Shown: positions 11,881 to 26,155 of the stretch, one piece after another
Layout: each line of letters starts with the position of its first letter
How positions within the stretch are numbered: position 1 is the first letter of the stretch
Source: Hymenoscyphus infarciens
Lineage: Eukaryota > Ascomycota > Leotiomycetes > Helotiales > Helotiaceae
Assembly: GCA_001414345.1 (NCBI GenBank)
Contig: LLCB01000027.1
Coordinates: 186,001-250,000, forward strand
Direction: 5' to 3'
DNA: 64,000 nucleotides
Position numbers and translations under genes: made by a program
Notes under the pieces: generated by a model
The model's input: the letters and a program-made list of their open reading frames with translations, nothing else
Database searches by the model: none
What the model was told of the DNA's origin: nothing

Positions 11881-13322
11881 TGGCTTAATAAAGTGCGTGA
11901 CTCGTGATATTCACCCTCGGTGTGACTTCGGAAGGCGGCATTTAAAAGCTCCGATTACTCTCAGCCTTGAAGGGAAGGCTATCCTTTGAGGTGAGGCTAC
12001 TGTACCTAGACTGGCCTAGCTAAAACCGAACCTTGCCAAGCCAACCTGACATATCGATGATGAGAATGTTGGAATCCTAGAACAGAGGTATAGAGTTGAT
12101 TTCTTACTTCTTAAGAGGCCCTTTGGGTTTCACCTGCAAAGGAAGGTTTGAGTATGTTAAAGACCTGAAAATACCAAGGTGCTTCTGGCATTGTTTCCGG
12201 GATGACCGATTCAAAGACGCGGAGAAAAGACAAGAGCTTTTCAAAACTAACTATTGATAAATGGATGGAAAATAGGACGTTTTATTTTATTTTATTTGTA
12301 GCTGGTTGCAAAGCTGCAAAGTTGCTACTGTAGAGCACAAGGTATTGGCTGCGGGGAAATTACCGAAAAGAAAAAGTAAATATATCTCCAAAGCAAAGAG
12401 CGAGAGTAAGTATAAGAGACAACAAAGTGTTATCGTACTTTAGCGGTATAGCTTGGAGGCTGTTTAGCTATGTGTAGTACTTGGCTCAGCTAGGAGTACA
12501 TTCATCTGCCTAACGACCCGGTGCCAGCACGACATCAGCTTGTACCTGAAGTCCAGCGCCGAAACTCGATTTCCCATAACTACCTTCTGAGATCCGATTT
12601 ATTCAGATTAATCATTCTGCGTGCCATTCAAAATAATCCCAGCTTGGCTTAATAAAATAATAGATGCGATTTGCTGTGGTTGGGTGAATGCGGGTTTGAA
12701 GTTCCCCATGTACATCGAACGCTGACGTAGAAAAGATTCCGGGCCATTCGAAGTTTCCACACCTCAAAGCTCAGAGCTTCCTCAACTTTCTTCCTCCACC
12801 ACCAACACGACAACAACCCTCCACCACAACCACATCCATCCATCTCCTACAAGACTGTCGGCACTACCCTTCAGCCTACGTAGGATTACTATCGACCGAG
12901 AATTAGAGTGGCGCCTGCACCGTTCCACTCGACACGCTCTTTTCGATTCCTCACCATCTCGTCCCGAACCTGACCATATTAATTCCATCAACCCTCGAAT
13001 CACCAAGCGCCACGCAACCATCTACGATCATTTACGACCTTTCTTTGAAGTTCTGTTGCTGCGCTTCAGCTTCATCTGCCGCGATACCACGACCAAATAA
13101 TCCTTGATCGCAAACGAGAGATAGCCTCGCGGGAACGCCTGTCGCCATCCATATTCCACTCCGTCCCCACGAACGCACACGAAGCATCTCAGTTTCGGAG
13201 TTGCCCCTTCGAGGACACTCCATATTGCAACAAGCAAGCTGTCGCCAGCTAGGATCCAGACCTGAGGTAGTGGAGGGGGTCACTTATCAGGATTCCGCGG
13301 GTTTGCCGCTCCCGCCTTCATC
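11881..13322. other. Intergenic; TOM1 promoter and 5' UTR
   Basis: Composition returns to normal at about 11,880. The last 550 bases before the TOM1 start are C/T-rich with many CCACCA and CAACA runs, as expected for a fungal promoter and leader. Small open frames on the minus strand (12649-13283) are Arg/Trp/Ser-rich products of the antisense of this leader and are not called. Confidence 0.5.
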
Positions 13323-16300
13323 ATGGTACAAATTACAAAGACTATGCTCGCGAAACACGCAGAGACTCTGGTAGGCTCTGAAATTCCACATCTTAACAAA
13401 AACCTAGCTGATTGAGAATATAGTCACCCTGGATCAAAGAATTCTGCACAGCTGCGTGTTCTACACCCTTGCCCCTCCTTCCGCAACATCTATCAACGTT
13501 CCCCACACGATGGCCCTTCCCTAGAGGTGACTTGTATCACTGGATCGCACTCTTGAATCGATTTGATCTTGTTCTTGAGAAATTCTGCCTGGCATACAAA
13601 TTGAATGAAGGCCCACAGACAGTCGAGTTTGGACGCTCGATTCTTGAATCCGCAACTGAAGAGCGCGGTATCGATTCAGCACAAACCTCAGATCTCGATG
13701 CGCTTGGATACGGCAAGGATGGCGATCGTCAATTGGTGGAGTCGATTCTCAACTTTTCTCGAATGCTTCTCCAAAACTGTGGCAATCGTGCTGTTTATGC
13801 CAGTAGCTCGCATATGAATAGCTTGCTCAACTCGACTTCATTATCCATTATTCAAGGCACCCTTCTGCTGGGTTCCGAATTGGCACAGAGATATCAATCC
13901 GCTTTGAAGCGTATGAATGTCTCATCCCGACATGTCAGTGCAGGTGTTCTCGCGCAGCACTACAATATTGATCTTGATCGCGTTGTTCAACTGGCCTTGC
14001 CATTTACCAAGACAATTGTGACCCCAGTGGAGCCACAGCCAGGAACTCCCACAACGCCGAGTATTAAAGGCAAGGAGAAGACTGTATTTCAAATACCTTC
14101 CTCTAATCAGAAGACCACTAATACCACCTTGTATGCTAATGATCTTACCTCTATGGTCAAGGGAGCAAATGGTGTTAGCAGTAGCCCTAGTGCCGTTCGA
14201 GCTGGACACGACAACAACTCTGCCCCGGCGACTGAGACTAGCTGGGAGCAATGGGGGGATGTAAAGGTTACTTATTACCCCAAACAAGACCCAAATACAG
14301 ATGCACCTATCAGTGCTCGTGCTCCAACTACGCCAGCGTCACCTAGTCCTGTCATCCCAACTCCAGTCCGACGCTCTTCCAACCTGGGCCCCCAGAGTCA
14401 CCGCTCAAACAGACACTCGGGATCAGATGAAAGTCCATCCACAGTGCGATCTCTCACCGTCACAACTGAAGATGCGGTCCGTCAACCAGCATACAAGGTT
14501 GTTGAAATATCCTCCTCCAAGCTCAAGTCAACGAGTATCCATAAACTCCTCGAAGACAACGCCCGCGATTTGCCAAAGGTGCTGCATTACGAACTCTTGA
14601 CCAAATTACGACTTGCGTCTGCCTTGACAACATCAGTTGAGACCCGAAGACAGATTCTGTCCATCCGCCTTTTGGCAATCACCAATCTTGCCTATATTCA
14701 CCCGGAAGCTACATTTCTCGAAAGTGTTTTGAAGCAAGATGCAGAGGAGCCACGTCGAATGCAGCTCGCCTACCAGCTTGCAGATATGGTCCACCCACCT
14801 GCCGATGGTGATATCGCGGTTCCCGTTCCTCTCCAGACCTTGGCGCTTTCAACTCTCGAGGCGCTGTCAGCATACCAGAGCAAATTCCCAGACGTTTGTG
14901 CTGCCCTGAACACAACGGTCAACCATGGTGTTCTGCTTTATGTTGTTAGAAAGGCTGTGGCTGAGATGAGCATCGAGGAAAGTGGTGACAAAATCTCTGA
15001 AAAGGATGAATGGCGTGACGCTCTATTTTCCCTCCTTTCCACAATATCTCTTAACGGTCGCACTGGATCAGATCTTGTTACTGCTGGCCTTATACCCATC
15101 TTGGTTGAAGTGCTCAGCTTACGTACAAATGTCGCCGAGTGCTACCACCCCAAGATTCTCTCTTTTCTCGACAATATCATGTACAGTGCCCGTGATGCTT
15201 TCCACACTCTCGTCAGTGCTGATGGCCTCGATGCTGTCTCCAACTTGATTGTCTACGAGGTTAAGAATGCTGCTGAGAATGCCGCTGCTGGTAAAGGCAT
15301 CCCAGCTGAATTCTGCTCGTCTGCCGTTGATTATACGATCCCATTTTATCAACAACAGACCCTCAAATGGCTTTTCAAGTTTATTCATCACATGATGTCA
15401 ACAGCTGGAGGTTATGGAGGTAACTTCGATCGACTGTTGCGTAACCTGATTGACTCTTCACCACTGCTAGGCAGTCTTCGTCAGATTATTGGAAACTCCA
15501 AGGTTTTCGGTTCCATTGTGTGGACCAACTCCGTCAGCATCCTCAACGATTTCATCAACAATGAGCCCACCAGTTTTGCCATTATTGCTGAAGCTGGATT
15601 AAGTAAAGGATTCCTTGAGGCTGTCACCGGAACAGAAATCCCAGTCCCTGAAACCCCAAAGGAGACTGAATCTCAACCTGCGAATGAAGAGACGCCTGCA
15701 GAAGCAGCAGTTGAGACCACCACCCCTAGTTCTCCGTCCGACGATGACGATGACGACGACGATGATACTGGCGATGACGAACCTCCCATATCGTCCCGTC
15801 GGCCATTATTGTCCATGTTGGAGACTCCACGAGAAGGGCCTCTTGCCCGTGGTATTATGCCAACCTCCGAGACGATCAATATCATCCCTCAAGCATTTGG
15901 TGCATTATGTTTGAACAACTCTGGCATGAAGATGTTACAGTCTTCCCGCGCTTTAGAAATATTCTTCGAGATTTTCGAGAGCCCAGAGCACGTCAAATGC
16001 ATGGAGTCCAACAAAGAATTGCCTGCGAACCTAGGAGGCACATTCGACGAATTGGTTAGACACCACCCAGCGCTCAAGACGGCCATCATGAATGCAATTC
16101 TGGACATGGTCGCAAGAGTTGGTTATCTCTGTAAGACCAAGGCCGAAAAGCAGAAAATTGGTGCTAAGCTGTGGACAACGAACACATCTGGAAAGACGGT
16201 GATTGCAGACGCTCAGCTCAATCAACCCGCACAGTCGCTCAAGGGAAAAGAGAAGGCAGTAAACAACGAATCTGACCTCGATGTCGACATGCAGGATGTT

Positions 16301-19300
16301 GGACATGCTTCAGAGACACCCCAAGATGACTCAACCTCTGACGAGTCTACTCCAAACGCGTCTCTCACTCCTTTTGTCTCGGCCGTTGGTACTTTCCTGG
16401 TCGCAATGCTAAGCAACTCGTCTGTCCGTACGGAATTTTGCGCTAAGGGTGGCATCGAATTTGTTCTAGATCTTGCGGACTCGCCTTGCCTCACATATGA
16501 TTTCGCTGATGGAAGTGCAAGCCGAAATCTCCATAACGTGATTGCACTACTCGCAGAACCGAAGCCGCATCTTACAATACCCTCGTTACTCCAACGCACA
16601 CTAGCTGCAACAGAAACTCTTTCCTCCTTCGCCAATTACCAGGAAGGGAAATCTTTCTTCGCACCATTTGTGAATGCAGAGTCACGACAGTCTGCAGATC
16701 TGGAATTTCTTTCTCGGGGTACGGACTTCGCCAAGGCTTTCGTCAATCTGCATTCTCTTTTGACAACTCTTCATGCATGTTTCCAGGCTGCTACTTATAA
16801 TGCTCGGAATACAAACCATAGCTTCATGCAAATGAATCTTGCTGATTACTATGTTCAGCTTGTCAAGTCTCTTGGGCCGTTGCTGGGAGCTGCTTTGCGA
16901 GAAGAGATCCATATCACCAAGGCCATCCCTAATCACTGGAAGAATGCCACCCGTGTCAAAGATACCGGGTTTGGTGAGACTATCTCCGAGAGCATTTCGG
17001 AGGCCGACACACCCTTGCCCGTAGCTGAGGAGGTTCCAGAGACAGATGATGCTGTCTCTATGCCTCCGCCAGCTCCTCAAAACGGACATGCAAATCCAGA
17101 GCTCGAAGCTGCAAGAGCTGCAGTCAAGGCCGTGGAAGAGAGTATGAAGTCTCCAACAAAATCCGAGAAGAGTAGCCCATACTTCAAGAACTTCCAAACA
17201 CTCCAATACCTCCTTATCAAAGTGTCAAAGAGCGTTACTCCTCTCTTCCAAACATTAGGCAAGGTTTTGGTGTTGAAACGCAACCCAGAACTATTTCAAA
17301 AGCAAAACAATAATGCCATTGCAAAAGCACTTGCTGAAAGCATTATATTTCAATTGGCAGCGCCAAACGAGACTTCGTCAGTTGAATGCTACACATACTG
17401 GATTGGAGTTTTACGTGTATTGAAGGATATGTTCATTGATGTCTCGCGCCACAACGATCGTCCCACACAAATAATCACAATTGTTTTGCTAGCTTTCAAA
17501 GACAATGGTGGCTTTGAGGTACTTAACGGAATCCTCGAAACCTTCACAACAGAAATTCGATCAGGTACTGAAGATGCGGACCCGAAAGAGATGACCACCG
17601 AGGCATCGGTTCGACGCGAGTTGGCAACCGCCGGTACAAGACACATTCTCTCAATCTACGCGCAAATCGTGAATGGAAAATATATCACCGAGTCTCAGCA
17701 AACCACCACTATGGCTGCACACCGCGAACGAGAGCGCTCCCGCACTGACCAATTTTCACCTTCGCAATTCCTTGTCGAACTACGAATGGCCGTCTTGCCC
17801 ATTGTTCGTCGGTTGTGGCAGTCGGATCTCATCGAGAAGGGGTCAAGTCAGATCTCAGAAAAGCTGATTGAAGTCATCCGCACAATCTGCATTGCTGATA
17901 GCGAGACAAACGCAAGCAAGCGCTCAGACTCAGTTCCACCACTATCCAAGGTGCCGAAACAAAAGTTCAAGGTCAACCCCGAGCATTTGGCAACACTCGC
18001 ATCTGGTCACTCTTATGATGTTGACCTTGCAAACGAGGCACTTTATCGCTGCAATAACAACCAACCATATTCGTTGGAGTATTGCAGAGAGGCAACAGAG
18101 GGCAGAAATAAGCGTAATCCAATCCCTGATGGTGACTTGGTTCTCAATTCGGATGCGGCAACGTCTTCTCGACCTCGTACTGGTGCTTCTACGGGTACAG
18201 CAACACCTGATGACACTGCCATGGCTGTGGATCTTCCCGATATCGTCTCACAGCTCAATCAAATTATTCCACCTCCAAATAACGGAGAGGGAGGCTCGGA
18301 AAACTTCAGTGACTTGATTAGTCAATTTACTCAGAATCCCCCTACAAATGACCAATCCCGCCCAGGTTCTGTCTTGGGTTCTCGGCCACCTAGCGCTAGA
18401 GCTCAGAAATCGTCGCCACTCAAGAACTCAGTTTCCGTTGACGATCAAGAGCCGGAACCAGTACGCATCACGGTAGACGACCTTAATGAGGAGCGAGAGG
18501 CTATCAGAGAGGATTTGATTGACAAATGTCTCGATGTTATCAACGCTCATGGCGATGTGACCTTTGAGATATCAGACCTGATTACCACCGCTGTGAGCAA
18601 GTCTACGGATGCATTGAAGAATGTGGGAATTACATTGGTTATCGCTCTCATGTCTTTTGCTGGCGAGGAAGATCTGCGCACAGAAGGAAAGAAGATTGCT
18701 GCATATGCCAACTTGCTAGCCTTGATGTTGCGTGATAAGGCGTTCTACTCGGCAGCTATCGGAGAGCTGAAGGAAAACCTTGGCAACCTGCTCAGTTTTG
18801 TTCGACTATCTCCAAACCATTCTGTTGATGAGCCTTCTCCATGGATTGCCCAGATTCTTTTGGTTGTTGAAATGTTATTGAGCAACGACGCACGACCGCG
18901 CAAGACCATTTGGACACAACCAATTGACGAGAACGAGGAGATCAAAGAGCCAGTACTGGATTCATATGATCCTGCTGTCACCGATGACGAGCGATTACAA
19001 TTATTTGATGCCATTCTTGACATCCTGCCTCGCATTGGCAAGGACGAGGCACTTGCTCTCGCAGTTTTGCGGATTTTAGTCATTCTCACACGCACACGAC
19101 CAGTCGCTGAAGCTATGGGCGAAAAGAAGAATATTCAACGTCTCTTTGTCATGGCCAAGCAGCTTGCAGGTGTAAGCTCAGCTCGGATTCAGAGTCCTTT
19201 GATGATTATCCTGCGACACATCATTGAAGACGATGACACAATCAAGCAAATCATGCGATCTGAGATCAAGGCCTACTTCGATTCATCTCGCACACAGCGA

Positions 19301-22300
19301 GCAGTTGATCCTCCAACTTATGTTCGGGCTCTGGCTCATACAGCCATTCGCAGCCCAGGTTTATTCGTGGAAATCACAAATGAGATGGTAAAATTCAACC
19401 GCTGGTCATTCCCTTCTGAAGGTCACGGTCGACAAATTGCCCTCGTACTTAAAGAAGCACCTGCCTCAGAGGATGCTACCAAGGATACTGAAGATGCCGT
19501 GACACCAACTGTCCAGGCTACCGAAGATCTGACAATTCAAGATGTCAAAGTATCCACTGAAGCCGGAGATAGCGAGATGCAAGATGTCACAAAGACACCT
19601 GGCCCAGAATCCAAGCTACCTATTGTGGAAAAGGCCGATGGAGTCATCCATTTCCTTCTTTGCGAACTGCTCAACTACAAGGACGTAGAGGACAAGGACC
19701 CTGCCGCGGCTGCAACCACCACTGAACAGGCAAGCACCTCTGGATCAGGGAACGAGGACGTCGCAATGGCTGGAGCTTCCGCGCCCCCAGAGCCCGCCCC
19801 CAAGGAAACAAAGGCTGCAAAACCTTCTTCCAAACAAGAGTTCAAGGGCGAGGAACATCCGATTTACATTTACCGATGCTTCATCCTACAATGCTTGACT
19901 GAGCTATTGTCATCCTACAACCGCACAAAGATCGAGTTCATCAATTTCAAGCGTAGCGCTCCACCTCAGGCAATGACCCCATCCAAGCCACGTTCAAGTG
20001 TGGTCAATTACCTTCTTTTTGATCTGATTCCAATTGGCACACTCGATCATGCGGAAACCACGGCACTACGAAAGAAGGCTGTTACATCAACATGGGCAGA
20101 CTCGGTGATCACAGCACTTCTTGCAAAGACAGGAGAGAAACCTTTGGATAACAAGCAACAGCCATATGATGGAGAAGATGAGTCTGATTTATTATTTGTC
20201 CGAAAGTTTGTTCTTGAAAACATCCTCAAAGCCTACAAGGAGGCCAGCTCCTCCCAGGAGCCACTCGACGTCAAGTATGCTCGCATGCTCGCACTCTCTG
20301 ATCTCATGACCCATATCATGAGTGGCAAGGAGAATGTTGCACTTTCAGACACTGCTCTAGCCAGTGCATCCCAAAAGCAACTTCGACGTATCATGTTTGA
20401 TAAAGGATTTATTTCAGCATTAACTGCGTCCATCGCAGATGTTGATTTGAACTTCCCTGGTGCGAAGCGTGCTGTCAAGTACATCTTACGACCTCTCAAG
20501 ACCCTCTCCACAACTGCCATTCAACTCAGCGACCTTGGCCTTGTCTCTGGAAGTCCTGGCCAAAACGAAGAGGATGAGATTGAGTCGGCCACCTCCGTTT
20601 CCGACCCTGAAGACGAGCGCGAAGAAACCCCTGACTTGTTCCGAAACTCGACTTTGGGTATGTTTGAACCCGGCCACGAGGGTGACACCTCTTCCGAATC
20701 TGAAGATGGTAAGTTTTCCAGCCCCTGTGTGTTTTTCCTGCTAATACATAATAGACGACGAAGAAATGTACGAGGCTGAATATGACGAGGAGATGGACTA
20801 TGAAGAGGAAGATGCCGAGGATAACATCAGCGACGAGGATGAAGCTATTGAGGGCATGGGTCCGATTGAAGGCCTTCCTGGAGATGTCGGTGTTGAAGTC
20901 ATCATGGATGAGGATGATGATGACGACGACGACGATTCTGACGATGAAGGATCAAGTGGTGAAGATCATGATTCTGAAGACGAAGATAATCGTGTCGAGA
21001 TCATCGAAGAAGGCGAAGACGGTCAAGAACTCGGCGCCGATGATGACATGGACGACTGGGAGAGTGATGATAACGACGGAGATGATGGTGAAGAGGAAGA
21101 TTATGAAGGTCAGGCTGCCGACCAAGAAGAGCTCCGTAATATTGACATGGGAATGGGTGGCATGGGTATTCCCGTTGGTGGCTCTCTTAGCCACATTATT
21201 CGAGCTCTTGATACTGCAGGTGGCGGAGAAGATGCTGCCGAAATCATGGAGCGCATGGAAGAGGAAATGCAGGCCGAAGGCATGAATCCAGATGACGAAG
21301 ATGCCGATGAACGAATCGCTGCTGAGTATGTTGAGGAAGGCGATGAAGATGGTTAGTCTCCCCCGATATTTCTTCTCTTTTCTATACTAACCTTTATTTA
21401 CAGACGACGACGAAGATGAGGATGACATGGATGAAGATGATGTGCTTTTTGAGGGAGGTTATACGAGTAAGTACGTCGCCCGAGTGATTTAATTTATTCT
21501 AAGTTGTATCTAGTGGATGGCCCTGGCTCGGGAGCTTACGGCTGGGAGGGTGAAGTGGAAGCACCAATTCTGCACCGCCGACCACGTCCCAGCGGCTTCC
21601 CCCCATTTCCCTTTTTCGCTGGTCGTGAACCGCTAGGTGGTATGTTACAAGATTCTCCACTACTTTTCGAGCTTTTAGGAAACTCACAACCACGCGATGA
21701 TCCCACCGAAGTGTCTCCTCTGAGTCAAGCGATTTTACGCTTGGGTCAAGCATTAGCAAGACGAAGAATCAGAACTAATCCGAACACAGTTCCAGGCGAA
21801 TATCGCGCTTCGTATCGCACACACAGACCTGGCGGAGGGCCATCTCGAGCTGGTGGTGACGATGGAACCAACCCACTTCTACAACGAAATTCGACCGGAA
21901 GAGACTCTGGACGCAATGGCGGGACCCTTTCGTCATTTCTGCAGGCAATGTCAGGTGCAGGTGAACAATTTGAAATTAGTGGCCGACACTTTGGTGAGCC
22001 CGCCGAGAGACAAGCAATGTTGGAACTCTTGATGGCCAGACATTTACCTATGGCAGGTACCACCCGTAGCGGTGCAGCCCTTCAATTCCACTTTACTACC
22101 GCTCCGGGTCAATCAATTCCACCTGAGCTGCAGGCATTGTTTGGCCCATCCCGTGGAGCCCGTGCTGACCCTAGACGCGAATCCCAAGAACCTGGCGCCT
22201 TCTTCACTCCACAATCAACTACTGCCAGATGGCTAGAGGAGGCCAAGCTCTTGTTTGCCCCTAATCACCTTGAGAAGGCAAACGATATCGTCAACGCAAT

Positions 22301-25300
22301 CCTAGCTGTCTTGGTTCCCCCTGCGATTGAAGCTGACAAGGCCATCAAGGCTGCTGAAGCAGAGCGTGTTCGCAAGGCAGAGGAGGAGAAGAAGAAACAG
22401 GAGGAGGAGGAGCGAATTGCCCGTGAAGCTAAGGAGGCCGAGGAAAAGGCAGAGAGAGAAAAGAAGGAGGCCGAAGAGCGAGAGGAGAGAGAAGCTGCTG
22501 AAAGAGCAGAGGCCGAAGCTCGTGCTGCCCGAGGCCCCGAACCGGAGCCAACTGAGAACGAGACGAATGATGGAGATGAAATGGATGGCGTTGAAGTTGA
22601 AGGAGATACGACGGCTCCCGAGGAAGCACAGCCGGAGGAGACACCCGCGGCAGATCGCCCAAGACTTACAACTATTATCCGTGGAAATCCTTACGATATT
22701 ACCGACCTTGGAATTGATGCCGAATTTCTTGCAGAGCTACCTGAAGAAATTAGAGAGGAAGTGATCATGTCAGCTGTGGCAGAGCGACGATCTCAAGCAG
22801 CAGCCACTGGTGCACAGCCCTCTGATATCGATCAAGACTTCCTAGATGCCCTTCCTGCCGACATCAGAGACGAGATTATTCAGCAGGAGAGACAAGACAG
22901 ACGTAGACGCGAACGAGAGGAGCGTAATCGTCAAGCTGCTGCTGCTGGAGGACCAGGAAATGACGCTGATATGGATGCCGCCAGTATTCTTGCTACCTTA
23001 CCTCCAGCTTTGCGACAACAAGTATTGATGGAGCAAAACGAGGAGATTCTCACGCTACTTCCACAGGAAATCGCCGAGCAAGCCCGTGCTGCTCAGAGAG
23101 ATTTGCCAACTCACCATGGAAGAGGCCCACCTCAGATGGCTCGACGAACCGGAGGTGACCCACGCCTTGAGATTGCAGCTCAGCGCCCTCAACGACGAGC
23201 CATTGTTCAGATGTTGGACAAGCCTGGTATCGCCACCCTCCTACGATTGATGTTCATCTTTCAGCATGGCAGTCTACGAAACACCCTCAACTCCGTGTTG
23301 CAAAATATTTCCATGAACCGTCACAACCGAACTGAGGTGCTGAGCACAATCCTTCACATCCTCCAAGATGGTAGCATTGACATGACAGCCGTGGAGCGAA
23401 GCTTTGCACATCTATCACTACGAGCAAAGCAACCCAAGGACAAGGACCCTAAGACCCCCCAAGGTGTGAAGCGAACACTGACCGGCATGACTATTACTTC
23501 CGCCGCACCTGCGAACTTGGAAGCTTCTCCACTTATGGTTGTCCAACAATGTCTATCGGCCTTGGTCTACCTTACGCAAGTCAATCCACACATTCCGGCC
23601 TTCTTTTTGACAGAGCATGAGCCACTGAGTGGCCTGAAGCGCAATCTCAGTCGCAAGGGCAAGGGCAAGGACACCAAGTCTGTTAAATACCCACTCAACT
23701 CGCTTCTCGTTCTTCTTGATCGTCAGACTATTATGGAGAGCTCTCACGTAATGGAGTCGTTGTCAACGCTACTTAATATGACTACCTCACCACTACAAGC
23801 CTTACAACGCAAGCAAAAGGAGGCTGCCGAGGAGGCTAAGAAGGCTGAAGAAGCTGCAGCAGAGCCTGTTGTAGAGCCTGTTGCAGAGTCATCAACGACT
23901 CCCGAGGCCACTACCACTACCACAAGTGAGCCACAATCTGAGGCCCCGGCCGCTGAAGCACCTGTTACGGTGACTGTTATGCCAGTACCGTCTGCCCCAA
24001 CAAGCGCCGAGGGTGCCGATGCATCGACATCCACAGAAGTCCAAGCTACCACCCCGGCGGGAACAACTCCAAAGGAGCCAGAAAAGGATCCCGACAAGAA
24101 GCCACGTCAAATGGTACCTCCAGTAATTCCAGATCACAACCTCAAACTTGTCATCAACATTTTCGTTGCTCGTGAGTGTAGCTCAAAGACTTTCCGCGAA
24201 ACACTTTCTACAATCAAGAATTTGTCTGCAATTCCCGGCGCAAAGGCAATCTTTGGTCGCGAGCTCATCTCAAAGGCTCAGGGCCTCGGAGAGACGATAT
24301 TAGTGGATCTTGAGGATTTAATTCCCCAGATTGACAAGGCTTCCACGGGAACTGAGATCCAGGGAGTCGCATTAGCCAAATTTTCTCCTGGCGGTTCTGA
24401 CCAAAACAAGCTCTTGCGTGTCCTTACTGCGTTGGACCATCTCTTTGATCCCAAGCGTGACAGAAAGGATGGCACTGACACCGATGCCGACGGAGAACTC
24501 GTTGAGAAACAAGATCTACTGTCCTCTCTCTATGAGAACTCTACATTTGGGCCAATGTGGGAGAAGCTTAGCGAGTGTCTTCGATCAATTCGAGAGCGCG
24601 AGCATATGCAAAACGTTGCCACAATTCTTCTTCCTCTGATTGAGGCGTTGATGGTTGTTTGCAAGAATACCACTCTAAAGGATGTACCAATCTCACAATC
24701 CCAAGCTGGCAAGGAGATGATGATGACCAGCCCACCGCCAGAGTCCCGTATGGAAAGCTTGTTCTTCACATTTACTGAGGAGCACCGCAAGATTCTCAAT
24801 GACCTTGTTCGACATACTCCTAAGCTCATGTCGGGAACTTTCTCCTTGCTTGTCAAGAATCCAAAGGTGCTTGAGTTCGACAACAAGCGCAATTACTTCA
24901 ATCGCAGTGTTCATGCCAAGACACCAAATGGTCGACAATCTTTCCCACCACTTCAACTGTCCGTTCGACGAGACCAAGTTTTCCATGACTCGTTCAAGTC
25001 TCTCTACTTCCAGACTGGTGATCAAATGAAATACGGCAAGCTCAGTATCCGATTCCATGGCGAAGAAGGTGTTGATGCTGGTGGTGTTACTCGCGAATGG
25101 TTCCAAGTCCTCTCAAGACAGATGTTTGACCCAGGTTATGCACTCTTCATTCCTGTTTCGTCAGACCGTACGACTTTCCATCCAAATCAATTGAGTGGCA
25201 TCAACGAGGAACATTTGATGTTTTTCAAGTTCATTGGACGCATTATCGGCAAGGCTCTCTACGAGGGTCGTGTTCTCGATTGTCATTTCAGTCGTGCTGT

Positions 25301-26155
25301 GTACAAGCGAATCTTGGGTAGACCAGTCTCAGTCAAGGACATGGAATCTCTCGATCCAGAATACTACAAGTCTCTTGTGTGGATGCTTGAGAATGACATT
25401 ACGGACGTCATCACTGAGACATTCTCAGTTGATAATGACAAATTTGGTGTTGTAGAGACCATTGATTTCATCGAGAATGGTCGCAATGTTCCTGTCACCG
25501 AAGAAAATAAGCACGAATACATTCGTCTTATGGTAGAATGGAAACTCACTGGTTCAGTGAAAGGTCAATTGGATGACTTTTTGAAGGGTATGTAATTCCA
25601 AACTCGTTATATTTCTTATCATATACTAATTTTATACAGGTTTCCATGACATCATTCCTGCCGAGCTCATTGCAATCTTCAATGAACAAGAGTTGGAACT
25701 GTTGATTTCTGGCTTACCCGAGATTGACGTTGATGACTGGAAGAGCAATACCGAATACCACAACTATTCAGCATCATCTCCACAAATCCAATGGTTCTGG
25801 CGAGCCATCCGCTCCTACGATAAGGAGGAACGTGCCAAGCTTTTACAATTCGTCACGGGCACAAGTAAGGTACCGCTCAACGGCTTCAAGGAATTGGAAG
25901 GCATGAACGGTTTCAGTCGATTCAACATCCACCGTGATTATGGCAACAAGGATAGGTTACCAAGTTCGCACACGTGCTTCAACCGTAAGTTTCTTCTCTC
26001 CTTTTCAACACCGCACTTGCCCCCACTAGCGAATCATATCACTAACCTCTTTTTCCTCAGAACTTGATCTCCCAGAGTATGAAAGTTACGAGCAACTTCG
26101 TCAACAAGTCTTGACAGCCATAACTGCCGGCAGCGAGTATTTCGGTTTCGCATAA
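13323..26155 (+). CDS. TOM1: HECT-type E3 ubiquitin ligase, Tom1/HUWE1 family
   Basis: Giant E3 ligase that accepts ubiquitin on a Cys before passing it to substrates. Seven exons join in phase: 13323-13370, 13424-20708, 20755-21351, 21404-21466, 21514-25587, 25640-25984 and 26061-26155, giving about 4168 aa. The first exon codes 16 residues and joins to SPWIKEF, as in fungal Tom1. The N-terminal half is armadillo-like (DUF908/DUF913 region). Residues about 2445-2660 are intensely acidic. An E/K/R-rich helix follows near 2940-3010, then ubiquitin-binding UBM-like motifs near 3065-3190 ([28 protein letters not shown] and a weaker third). The HECT domain occupies roughly the last 350 residues. 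It carries [17 protein letters not shown], the catalytic Cys near 4135 in HTCFNQLDLP, and the C-terminal aromatic tail ending FGFA. The gene looks intact. In yeast, Tom1 acts in the nucleus on excess ribosomal proteins and histones. Confidence 0.97.

Noticed and set aside
12649..13283. Minus-strand frames upstream of TOM1
   Set aside because: They are antisense readings of the C/T-rich TOM1 leader, giving Arg/Trp/Val-rich low-complexity products.
15615..15914. Frames overlapping TOM1 in other phases, including 20782-21285
   Set aside because: Shadows of the TOM1 coding sequence produced by repetitive acidic and Glu/Lys codons.
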